Shown here piece after piece: positions 39,713 through 46,989 of a stretch of DNA of 64,000 bases (position 1 is its first letter; every line of letters begins with the position of its first letter). The DNA is from Dawidia soli. GTDB taxonomy: Bacteria; Bacteroidota; Bacteroidia; Cytophagales; Cyclobacteriaceae. Made by a program: the position numbers and the translations under genes. The DNA is taken from the NCBI RefSeq assembly GCF_018598185.1, contig NZ_JAHESC010000020.1:1-64000 (forward strand), in the 5' to 3' direction. Below the pieces are notes generated by a model. That model was not told the DNA's origin and searched no databases. It saw only the letters and a program-made list of their open reading frames with translations.

Positions 39713-42145
39713 ATGATCAAGAATTATCTGCTGCTTGCCTTTCGAAACGTCCTCCGCAACCGGAGCTATACGCTCATTAACGTGCTGGGATTGACTATCG
39801 GCCTGACGGCCTGCATCATCATTTTCCTGTTGATCTCGTATGAGGTGCGGTTCGATCGCTTTCACAAACACTATGACAACATCTACCGCATTACACAGCG
39901 TACCCGTTCGTCGTCAGGCGAAGAGCTGAATGCCGCGACCCCGTACCCCGTCGCCAAAGCATTTCGCAACGACTTTTCCCAAATCCCCCTGGTCACGCAG
40001 ATCCACGTGCAGGACGAAAGCCTGGTGGCCGTGGGCGACGACAAGCGGATGTTGAAAGATATAGTATACGCCGACTCGTTATTCTTTGAGGTATTTGATT
40101 TCAAGGTACTGTCGGGTAACCCCAGAATTGAGCTGGGCGAACCGGGCAAAGTATTTCTGACCCGGTCCACGGCTGACAAATTGCTGAAGGGGCAGGATCA
40201 CGGCACGATCCGGTACAACGGTGTGGAAGATCTGGAGGTGGTGGGCATTATCGAGGACCCCGTGCCCGAGTCGCACATCCAGTTCACGATGGTCATTTCC
40301 ATGGCTTCCCTGAAGAGCGATATCTTCGGCGGGTTTCCGCTCGACTCGTGGGACATGACGGCGGCCGGCTATACGTATTTTGTCTTGCCGGATAACATGA
40401 CGCCCGAGACAGTTTTAAAAGGACTGGAAGGATTTATCGACAAATACTACAAGAAGGACGAAAAGGAGCATAATCGTAATCGTGTGTTCGAACTGCAATC
40501 GCTGCGCACGATACATTTCGATACGCAGTTTACGGATCATGCCACGGTGACGAAAGCCATCGACGCGTCTAATCTGTGGGTGATGGGGATCCTGGGGATC
40601 TTTATCCTGATGATCGCATGTGTAAACTTTATCAACCTGGCCACTGCGCTGGCTATGCGCAAAGCAAAGGAGATCGGCGTACGCAAAACGCTCGGCGCAC
40701 GCCGCCGGCAGCTGACGTTGTATTTCTTAGGAGAGACGTTCCTCATTACGCTGATCGCCGTATTGATCTCGCTCTGCATCACTGAGTGGACGTTGCCCTG
40801 GTTGAATGGATTTCTTGAAAAAAGCCTGCGCGTGAACTTGCTGTCGAACGGTATGCTGCTGGTTTTTCTGTTGGTGCTGATTCTTTTTACAACTGTCTTC
40901 TCGGGATTTTACCCGGCCGTTATCCTGTCGGGCTTTAATCCTGCGACAGTCCTTAAAAGTAAAGTGACAGCGCAAGGCACGTCGGGCGCCGGCGTACGAA
41001 AGGTGCTGGTGGTATTTCAATTTGGTATTGCCCAGGTGCTGATCATCTGTACGCTGGTGATTGCCGGGCAGATGACCTACTTCCGCGACAAATCACTCGG
41101 TTTTAGCCAGGAGGCTATCATCAACGTGCCGCTGCCCAAACCGGACGTATCGTTGCAGGCGTCGTTGCGCACCCGGTTGGAAGCCATCCCCGAAGTACAG
41201 CATGTATCGCTTTCCCTCGGACCGCCCACATCGGACAATGTCTTCCGGACAAATTTTCAGCGGAACGAAAAGTCGAGTGAAGGATACACCACCACCGTCA
41301 AGCCCGTCGACTGGCATTACCTGGAGACCTACGGCATCAAGCTGCTGGCCGGCCGTTGGCTGAACGATACGGACGAAAAACAAACCGGCCTGGATTTACC
41401 CCTGGAGCAACGGCATTACGTGTATATCTTAAATGAAGCGGCGATCCGGCGGCTGGGCTTCCCAAATCCTCAGGCGGCCATCGGGCAAACGATCATCACC
41501 GGCGTATATGGCATCGAAGCGGAGATCGCGGGCGTCGTGGCGGACTATCACACCACATCGCTGCACGAACCCATAGTGCCCGTGATCATGATGAACTTTC
41601 CAAGGTTCTATTATGATGCAGGCATCAAAGTGAACAGCCAGAACCTATCGCAAACCATTGCCGCCATCCGGACGGCCTGGGAAAGTGTATACCCCGACTT
41701 CTACTTCGAGTATACGTTCCTCGACGAGGAAGTCGCCGGACAATACCGGCAGGACGAGCGCACCTTTACGCTCTTCAAGATCTTTGCGGGCATCTCCATC
41801 TTTATCGGTTGTCTGGGATTATATGGCCTGATTTCCTTCATGGCGAATCAGAAGCTAAAGGAGGTAGGCATCCGCAAGGTCATGGGCGCGTCGGTGGCCA
41901 GCATCGTCATGCTCTTTACGCGCGAGTTTATCAAGCTGATCCTGATAGCGTTTGCGTTGGCCGCCCCACTGGCTTATTTCTTCATGGACAACTGGCTGCA
42001 AGGTTTTGCCTACCGCATCGACATGCCGTGGTGGGTGTTCCTGTTGGCGGTCGTTGTCACGCTGATCATTGCACTGCTCACGGTCGGCTATCGGTCCATT
42101 CGCGCCGCGGTGACGAACCCGGCCGAGGTATTGGCGGCGGAGTAA
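39713..42145 (+). CDS. FtsX/MacB-type ABC transporter permease, sigma-54 linked
   Basis: The 810 residues open with MIKNYLLLAFRNVLRNRSYT. The layout is TM1, a large periplasmic MacB-like domain, an FtsX core with RKAKEIGVRKTLGARRRQLT, a second periplasmic domain and a C-terminal FtsX core with KLKEVGIRKVMGASVASIVM. No ATPase is adjacent. It differs from the copies at 16255 and 19868 in its promoter region: a sigma-54 promoter and an enhancer-like dyad tie it to the divergent NtrC/NtrY pair. In Bacteroidota such permeases are often found next to this regulator type, suggesting stress-induced envelope export or extraction. Confidence 0.93.
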   Translation: MIKNYLLLAFRNVLRNRSYTLINVLGLTIGLTACIIIFLLISYEVRFDRFHKHYDNIYRITQRTRSSSGEELNAATPYPVAKAFRNDFSQIPLVTQIHVQDESLVAVGDDKRMLKDIVYADSLFFEVFDFKVLSGNPRIELGEPGKVFLTRSTADKLLKGQDHGTIRYNGVEDLEVVGIIEDPVPESHIQFTMVISMASLKSDIFGGFPLDSWDMTAAGYTYFVLPDNMTPETVLKGLEGFIDKYYKKDEKEHNRNRVFELQSLRTIHFDTQFTDHATVTKAIDASNLWVMGILGIFILMIACVNFINLATALAMRKAKEIGVRKTLGARRRQLTLYFLGETFLITLIAVLISLCITEWTLPWLNGFLEKSLRVNLLSNGMLLVFLLVLILFTTVFSGFYPAVILSGFNPATVLKSKVTAQGTSGAGVRKVLVVFQFGIAQVLIICTLVIAGQMTYFRDKSLGFSQEAIINVPLPKPDVSLQASLRTRLEAIPEVQHVSLSLGPPTSDNVFRTNFQRNEKSSEGYTTTVKPVDWHYLETYGIKLLAGRWLNDTDEKQTGLDLPLEQRHYVYILNEAAIRRLGFPNPQAAIGQTIITGVYGIEAEIAGVVADYHTTSLHEPIVPVIMMNFPRFYYDAGIKVNSQNLSQTIAAIRTAWESVYPDFYFEYTFLDEEVAGQYRQDERTFTLFKIFAGISIFIGCLGLYGLISFMANQKLKEVGIRKVMGASVASIVMLFTREFIKLILIAFALAAPLAYFFMDNWLQGFAYRIDMPWWVFLLAVVVTLIIALLTVGYRSIRAAVTNPAEVLAAE

Positions 42146-42152
42146 AAAATTG

Positions 42153-42234
42153 TTACGCCCTTACAGGGCTGCGTATTCGTGCATCACAGACCCAGGCCTT
42201 CAGCCTGGGCTGATATGTTGCGTCCCTAAGGGAC
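42153..42234. repeat. Dispersed palindromic element with three hairpins
   Basis: Three short stems lie in a row: GCCCT/AGGGC (42157-42169), CCCAGGC/GCCTGGG (42191-42209) and GTCCCT/AGGGAC (42222-42234). The first matches a fragment at 32018-32033. The pattern of a 'ccctacaggg'-like stem, a 'cccaggc...gcctggg' stem and a closing stem is one I associate with multi-copy intergenic palindromes. It lies between convergent genes. Confidence 0.65.
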
Positions 42235-42264
42235 TAGTGCTTTACTATATATTGCCGGATTTGT

Positions 42265-43596
42265 TTACGAAGTCAGGGGCAGTCGCACGGTGCAGCGTGT
42301 GCCCTCGCCTTCTTCGCTGGCGATCTGAAAAGTGCCGCGATGTACCCACACGATACGGTCGACTAAGGACAATCCAAGCCCTGCCCCCGGAATGGACCAT
42401 GCATTGGAGGCGCGGAACAACGGCACGCGTATCCGCTGCAGATCGTCGGGCGGAATGCCGATGCCGTAGTCCTGGATCACGATGGTCACGTCGCGGTCGG
42501 TGCTGCTCAGGATGACCGAGATGTCGCCGGAGGAGTATTTATAGGCATTGTCCAGGATGTTGAGCAACGCGGTCTGCAGCAGGTGAAAGTTGCCTTGCAG
42601 CGGCGCCGAGCCTAATTTCCCTTCACGGATCACCGTGCGCTCGGGGTGGTGGAGGCTGAAGGCCGCCAGCGTTCGGTCTACCAGCTCTGACACGTCAAGG
42701 GTGTTCATTTCGGTTTTCGGTCCTTCTTCCAGGCGTGCCAGCGTCAGGAGCCCTTGCGTGATCGTAGCGAGTCGTTCGGTTTCCTGCAAGACTACGTGCA
42801 GGGTGCGTTGGTATTCCTCAGGTGGCCGCTGCCGGGTAAGTGCCAGCTCTACTTCCGCCATGATGGCGGTGAGGGGTGTCTTTAGCTCGTGCGAGGCGTT
42901 TTGTACAAACCGTCGTTGATTGACAAAGGCGCGCTCGATACGCCCCAGCAGGGCGTTGAACGTTAGGATCAGTTCGTCGATCTCGTCTACCGCCGCGTCC
43001 TTGCGGTCGGGTTCCAGGCGCCGGCCCAGATTGTCTTCCGTGATTTGGTTCACTTCTTCTACGACGCGTGTTACCGGTTGCAACGCTTTCCCGGAGAAAT
43101 ATACTCCCGATAAATAGGAGAGGACCAGGCTGACGATCCAGCCCGTAACGGTCGCTTTGCGCAGGAACGTCAGCTCGCGCTCGCCGGGCAAGTCTTTGGC
43201 GGAGACAAAAACAAAATATAAGACGTCGTTCACTACGTGCTTGCGTCCGGCGGTGGTATACTCACCACGCTCGGCATTAAAGACATCGTTCTGTTGCAGG
43301 AAGGTGAGCCAGGTAGGGGGAATGTTGTATTCGCCCCGGCTGTACAGCGTCTTCCCGTCGCGGGTATAAATGGATACGGATGGGTTTACCAGGTTGAACG
43401 AGCCAGCAGGCATCACGTCGCGTACATGCGGTGTGGCATAATGTAATACTTCCAGGCTGGACTGTTGTGTCAGGCGATCGACAAAGTCGGCATGTACAAA
43501 GCCACGGGTAAAGAGGTAAATAAAGATCAGGATGGCACCGGTTACAAGTGCGCTCACGATCATAAAACGCAGGGCAAGGCGCTGTCTTATTTTCAC
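42265..43596 (-). CDS. Sensor histidine kinase with HAMP domain (CusS-like)
   Basis: The 443 residues comprise TM1 (about 10-30), a periplasmic sensor of about 115 residues, TM2 (about 150-168), a HAMP linker (about 170-222), the dimerisation box with His236 (QNASHELKTPLTAIMAEVEL) and the ATPase with N-box LLQTALLNILDNAYKYSSGD, D-box IQDYGIGIPPDDLQ and G-box GAGLGLSLVDRIVWVHRG. It overlaps the response-regulator gene by 4 nt and should phosphorylate it. The domain order is that of CusS/QseC-type kinases; metal sensing is not shown by any residue I can point to. Confidence 0.94.
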   Translation of the reverse strand: MKIRQRLALRFMIVSALVTGAILIFIYLFTRGFVHADFVDRLTQQSSLEVLHYATPHVRDVMPAGSFNLVNPSVSIYTRDGKTLYSRGEYNIPPTWLTFLQQNDVFNAERGEYTTAGRKHVVNDVLYFVFVSAKDLPGERELTFLRKATVTGWIVSLVLSYLSGVYFSGKALQPVTRVVEEVNQITEDNLGRRLEPDRKDAAVDEIDELILTFNALLGRIERAFVNQRRFVQNASHELKTPLTAIMAEVELALTRQRPPEEYQRTLHVVLQETERLATITQGLLTLARLEEGPKTEMNTLDVSELVDRTLAAFSLHHPERTVIREGKLGSAPLQGNFHLLQTALLNILDNAYKYSSGDISVILSSTDRDVTIVIQDYGIGIPPDDLQRIRVPLFRASNAWSIPGAGLGLSLVDRIVWVHRGTFQIASEEGEGTRCTVRLPLTS

Positions 43597-44306
43597 AACT
43601 CCGGTAATTTTAGCACGTAGCCGAAGCCTGTGATGGTATGGATAAGTTTGGGCGTAAACGGTTTGTCGATCTTATTGCGCAGGTAGTTGATGTATACATC
43701 GATAAAGTTGGTGCCTGTCTCGAAGTTCAGCCCCCACACGGCCTCGGCAATTTCCAGCCGCGAACGCACACGCCCCGCGTTGCGGGCCAGGTACTCCAGC
43801 AAGGCATATTCTTTTGCCGTAAGCTGTAACAATTTACCCGCGCGTTTTACCTCGCGCGCGTCGAAATCGATTTCCAGGTCGGCCAGTATGAGCTTCTCTT
43901 CCGGTGGTGTGACGCTATCGGTTGCCACGGCCAGCGGTGCCTGTACATGCCGGCGGCGTGTCAGCGCTTTGATGCGTGCATACAGCTCGTTAAAGCGAAA
44001 AGGTTTGGGCAAATAGTCATCGGCGCCTGCCTCTAGTCCGGCGACGATGTCATCGCTCATGCCCAGCGCGGTCAACATCAGCACGGGTGTGAGCTCATCT
44101 TTCTCACGCAATTGTTTGCAGAGCTCCAGGCCATTTAGCAACGGTAAATTCACATCAAGCACGATGAGGTCGTAGCTGCCGCTCTTGGCCAGACGCAATC
44201 CGATCTGTCCATCGTAGGCAACGTCGGTTTCATACCCGGCTTCTACGAGGCCGCGCTTTAATACTTCGGCGACTTTTGTTTCATCTTCGACGACCAATAT
44301 TCTCAT
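43593..44306 (-). CDS. OmpR-family response regulator
   Basis: The 237 residues comprise a receiver with E7/D8, phospho-acceptor D51 (LIVLDVNLPLLNGLEL) and Lys in LPKPFRFNEL, and a C-terminal winged helix with LTAKEYALLEYLARNAGRV, EIAEAVWGLNFETGTNFIDV and YINYLRNKID. It is divergent from the small secreted protein gene at 44483. Between them lie five copies of the half-site YCTAAT with 11-bp phasing, which fits OmpR-family binding, so it probably controls itself and the secreted protein. Confidence 0.95.
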   Translation of the reverse strand: MRILVVEDETKVAEVLKRGLVEAGYETDVAYDGQIGLRLAKSGSYDLIVLDVNLPLLNGLELCKQLREKDELTPVLMLTALGMSDDIVAGLEAGADDYLPKPFRFNELYARIKALTRRRHVQAPLAVATDSVTPPEEKLILADLEIDFDAREVKRAGKLLQLTAKEYALLEYLARNAGRVRSRLEIAEAVWGLNFETGTNFIDVYINYLRNKIDKPFTPKLIHTITGFGYVLKLPEL

Positions 44307-44368
44307 AACACCCCTATAATAAACGGTTTCGGAATTTAATGCGAGTTGTTGCGGGATAATACTGACAT

Positions 44369-44426
44369 CCTAATGCATTTCTAATGTCCTAATATAATTC
44401 TAATCGGGTTATAAGTGGATCCTAAT
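44369..44426. promoter_or_regulatory. OmpR-type direct repeat array (YCTAAT boxes)
   Basis: YCTAAT occurs at 44369, 44380, 44388, 44399 and 44421. The pairs 44369/44380 and 44388/44399 are each 11 bp apart, and the last copy is 22 bp from 44399. OmpR/PhoB regulators bind head-to-tail as dimers on half-sites 11 bp apart. Confidence 0.55.
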
Positions 44427-44482
44427 ATCGTTTACCGCGTGTGTACCGTAAAATTGGGGGAGGAAACAAACGATCAATACAT

Positions 44483-44791
44483 ATGAAAAAGCTAGGGTTA
44501 ATGATGTTTTTTGCGGGCTGTGTGATGTTTACGGCGTCGGCACAGACAGGTGAGAAAAAAGACAGCGCTCCGGTGTGGATTTCAAAAGATGTACAACGAT
44601 TGCAATTCCGTGAAACGGGCTATACACCTGCCGTTGTCACTACGGGTGCTGCTGGTCCCGTCGTATCGAAGGGTGTAGCGGCCGCGAGCACTCGCCGCAC
44701 GGCCCGTCCCGCAGTGCGTGTTGTTACCGGCGGCACACCGTCCTGGGTTGTGTCCAAGGGCGTAGCCCGCATGCAAGCGGAACGTCAATAA
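44483..44791 (+). CDS. Small exported protein with three SKGV repeats
   Basis: The protein has 102 residues from the ATG at 44483. A signal peptide (MKKLGLMMFFAGCVMFTASA) is followed by Gln. The mature part repeats a short motif three times: APVWISKDVQRLQF, GPVVSKGVAAAS and SWVVSKGVARMQ, near the start, the middle and the very end. The spacers are Thr/Ala/Arg-rich. No family is recognised. It is the only gene divergent from the OmpR/CusS-like pair and has the repeat array in its upstream region, so it is a likely regulon member. A longer in-frame start at 44441 lacks a signal peptide and is less likely. Confidence 0.7.
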   Translation: MKKLGLMMFFAGCVMFTASAQTGEKKDSAPVWISKDVQRLQFRETGYTPAVVTTGAAGPVVSKGVAAASTRRTARPAVRVVTGGTPSWVVSKGVARMQAERQ

Positions 44792-44874
44792 TGCATAGAC
44801 CGCGCAAACGCTTTTAAATAGTTTTAGGTTTTAGGTTAGAGCCCCTTCGGGAAAGGGGCAGAGGGTTAGGTAGG

Positions 44875-44909
44875 GGCCGTCTCACAAAAGGTGAGGCGGC
44901 CTTTTTTTT
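44875..44909 (+). terminator. Rho-independent terminator after the small exported protein gene
   Basis: GGCCGTCTCAC (44875-44885) pairs with GTGAGGCGGCC (44891-44901), 11 bp with one G-T pair, a 5-nt loop and eight T (44902-44909). It insulates the dcw cluster from upstream transcription. Confidence 0.85.
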
Positions 44910-44970
44910 ATGGCCCTGGCTGAAGCAAGCTTTGCTGCTCCTTGTGATCGCATCAAGCGCTTTTTTTAAA

Positions 44971-44987
44971 CCACTTTACTCCACTTT
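44971..44987. promoter_or_regulatory. Distal MraZ-like boxes (inverted orientation)
   Basis: CCACTTT occurs at 44971-44977 and 44981-44987, a 10-bp period. Read on the minus strand this is AAAGTGG twice, the same core as the boxes beside the promoter. They may be a second MraZ contact region upstream. Confidence 0.4.
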
Positions 44988-45123
44988 GGCATTTCTGCCT
45001 GTCAGAAACCCGCTGTTTGAACCAAAAACGCAGGGTCCATACACTTTCTTTCATGTCGTTTAGCCACTTAAAATGACTTTTGAAGTGCGTTTTCGGGTGC
45101 TTTTTCGTTAAAAATGCAAAAAT

Positions 45124-45148
45124 GTGGTAGGAAGTGGTTGAAAGTGGT
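45124..45148 (+). promoter_or_regulatory. mraZ: MraZ boxes: three GTGGT repeats with 10-bp period
   Basis: GTGGT occurs at 45124, 45134 and 45144, each followed by 5 nt. MraZ proteins bind tandem GTGG-containing repeats at 10-bp intervals upstream of mraZ. The boxes straddle the -33 element (45138-45140), a position suited to repression of the cluster by its own first product. Confidence 0.7.
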
Positions 45149-45167
45149 ATGAAAATACTTATGTTTG
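45138..45167 (+). promoter_or_regulatory. mraZ: Promoter of the dcw cluster
   Basis: TTG (45138-45140), 19 nt, then TATGTTTG (45160-45167) is an exact match to the Bacteroidota consensus TTG-N19-TAnnTTTG. Transcription would start near 45174, about 25 nt before mraZ. Confidence 0.75.
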
Positions 45168-45198
45168 CTTAGGAGAAAAAGACAACCACTACACGTCT

Positions 45199-45642
45199 AT
45201 GACTTTCTTCACCAGTGAATATGAGAGCAAACTTGACGCGAAGGGCAGACTTGTCCTGCCTGCGCGGATCAAGGCGCAATTGCCTGAGACTGACGGCAAT
45301 GTGCTGATGATCCGTAAGTCGCTCGATCCTTGCCTCATAATCTACCCGATGGTGGAGTTCAACAAGGTCTTCTCGAAGATTTCGGGGTTAAATGAGTTTA
45401 ACAAAGAGGCTGTACCGCTGCAGCGCAGTTTTTTCGCGGGGATCACGGAGGTCGAAATGGACAACAACGGCCGGATCCTGCTCCCCAAGAAATACCTGGC
45501 GCACGCCCAGATCGAAAAGGACATTATCCTGGTCGGTATGGGAAACAAAGTAGAGGTATGGAATCCTGCCCTTTACGAGAAGCACCTGATTCAAGATCCA
45601 GGTGAATTGTCGACTCTGGCGCAGAAGTACCTGGGCGAGTAG
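45199..45642 (+). CDS. mraZ: MraZ transcriptional regulator
   Basis: This 147-residue protein has two SpoVT/AbrB-like MraZ domains, each with the D-x-K/N-GR motif: SKLDAKGRLVLPARIKA at about 10-25 and EVEMDNNGRILLPKKYLAHA at about 80-100. MraZ forms a ring that binds tandem GTGG repeats and represses the division and wall cluster. Three such repeats lie at 45124-45148. It is the first gene of the cluster and ends 2 nt before rsmH. Confidence 0.97.
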   Translation: MTFFTSEYESKLDAKGRLVLPARIKAQLPETDGNVLMIRKSLDPCLIIYPMVEFNKVFSKISGLNEFNKEAVPLQRSFFAGITEVEMDNNGRILLPKKYLAHAQIEKDIILVGMGNKVEVWNPALYEKHLIQDPGELSTLAQKYLGE

Positions 45643-45644
45643 CT

Positions 45645-46565
45645 ATGACAGAAGGTTATCACAAACCTGTCATGCTCCGCGAATGTATCGAAGCGCTGCG
45701 TATTCAACCCGAAGGCACCTACGTCGATGTGACGTTCGGTGGCGGGGGGCACAGTAAGGTTATACTGGAGAATCTCCAGGGCGGCCGGCTGGTAGCCTTC
45801 GATCAGGATGAAGATGCCAAGCGTGAAGCCGCCGGCATCACGGATCGTTCTTTTACATTTTGTCAGGCAAACTTCATGTACTTGAAAAAGTACCTGAAGC
45901 TAAACGGTATTACCAAGGTTGACGGCATTCTCGCCGATCTCGGCATTTCTTCACACCAGATCGACGCACCGGAACGTGGCTTCTCTACCCGCTTTGACGG
46001 CCCGCTCGATATGCGCATGGATCAGAACCTGGCGCTTACCGCAGCACGGGTGTTGAACGAATATACAGAGCAAGACCTGCACAAGCTCTTCGGCATGTAC
46101 GGCGAACTCAAAAACGCCCGGACCGCCGCGAAGCTGGTGACCCAACAACGCGCCAATCGCCCCTTCGTCCGAACGGAAGACCTAAAGGCGGTGCTGCAAA
46201 GCATAGCCCCGCGCGGCAAGGAGAATAAATATTTCGCCCAGGTGTTTCAAGCGCTCCGCATCGAAGTGAATACAGAGATGAAAGCTCTTGAAGATTTTTT
46301 GCACCAATGTGGCGAAGTCATGAATACCGGAGGCCGGCTGGTGGTGATGTCCTATCACTCACTGGAAGACAGAATGGTGAAGAACTATATCAACAAAGGA
46401 AAAGTGTTTGGCGAAGTAGAGAAAGACTTCTACGGCCACGAGCTGAAACCCTTTGAGGCGGTGAACCGGAAGCCGATCGAAGCATCGGAAGAAGAAACTG
46501 AACAAAACCGGCGGGCACGCAGCGCAAAACTGCGGATCGCCGAGAGACTGGAAGACAGGAAGTAA
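45645..46565 (+). CDS. rsmH: 16S rRNA (cytosine1402-N4)-methyltransferase
   Basis: This 306-residue S-adenosylmethionine-dependent enzyme modifies C1402 in the decoding centre of 16S rRNA. The SAM motif TFGGGGHSKVILENL lies near residues 30-45, LADLGISSHQIDAPERGFS is the family hallmark, and VMSYHSLEDRMVKNYI lies near 240. It ends with the usual basic tail (RRARSAKLRIAERL). The historical name is mraW. It sits in its normal place between mraZ and ftsL. Confidence 0.97.
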   Translation: MTEGYHKPVMLRECIEALRIQPEGTYVDVTFGGGGHSKVILENLQGGRLVAFDQDEDAKREAAGITDRSFTFCQANFMYLKKYLKLNGITKVDGILADLGISSHQIDAPERGFSTRFDGPLDMRMDQNLALTAARVLNEYTEQDLHKLFGMYGELKNARTAAKLVTQQRANRPFVRTEDLKAVLQSIAPRGKENKYFAQVFQALRIEVNTEMKALEDFLHQCGEVMNTGGRLVVMSYHSLEDRMVKNYINKGKVFGEVEKDFYGHELKPFEAVNRKPIEASEEETEQNRRARSAKLRIAERLEDRK

Positions 46566-46593
46566 TACGAAAAAGCATACGCCCGGTAATACG

Positions 46594-46989
46594 ATGAGCG
46601 AAAACAAATTTAAGATCCGCCCCAGCAAGAACCCGTCCGTAACCGCCGGCAACGGTGGTGGTGGTTTGTTTGCTGCCCTGGAGCGCGGCATCAAACTGGA
46701 AACCTACTTCGAAGAAGGTTTCCCGGTGCAGTATCTGCCGAAGATCCTGTTTGTATTGGCGCTGGGCATCTTGTATATCAGCAACACGCACTATGCAGAA
46801 AAGACCGTGCGGGGCATCAACGCCATACAGGCGGAGGTAGAGGATCTGCGCGCGGATTACACCACGCTGAAGGCCGACTTGATGTTTGCCAGCAAACAAT
46901 CGGAGGTAGCGCGTAAAGTAAAAGACCATGGATTGGAAGAAAGCTTGACTCCACCCTATAAGATAGTAGTAAGAGACGGTGAATATTAA
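46594..46989 (+). CDS. ftsL: FtsL-like cell division protein
   Basis: The 131 residues comprise a cytoplasmic N-terminus with a Gly-rich stretch, a single TM helix at about 50-68 (ILFVLALGILYISNTHYAEK), and a periplasmic coiled coil (INAIQAEVEDLRADYTTLKA). Sequence conservation of FtsL is low, but size, topology and position between rsmH and ftsI support the call. It belongs to the FtsQLB-type complex that activates FtsW and FtsI at the septum. It overlaps ftsI by 11 nt. Confidence 0.85.
   Translation: MSENKFKIRPSKNPSVTAGNGGGGLFAALERGIKLETYFEEGFPVQYLPKILFVLALGILYISNTHYAEKTVRGINAIQAEVEDLRADYTTLKADLMFASKQSEVARKVKDHGLEESLTPPYKIVVRDGEY

Larger units (their letters stand above)
44792..45198. other. 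407-nt intergenic region before the dcw cluster
   Basis: It contains a hairpin (GCCCCTT/AAGGGGC, 44841-44859), a strong terminator (44875-44909), two CCACTTT repeats 10 bp apart (44971-44987), a third CCACTTA (45064-45070) and the mraZ promoter with MraZ boxes. No coding sequence is supported. Confidence 0.7.
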
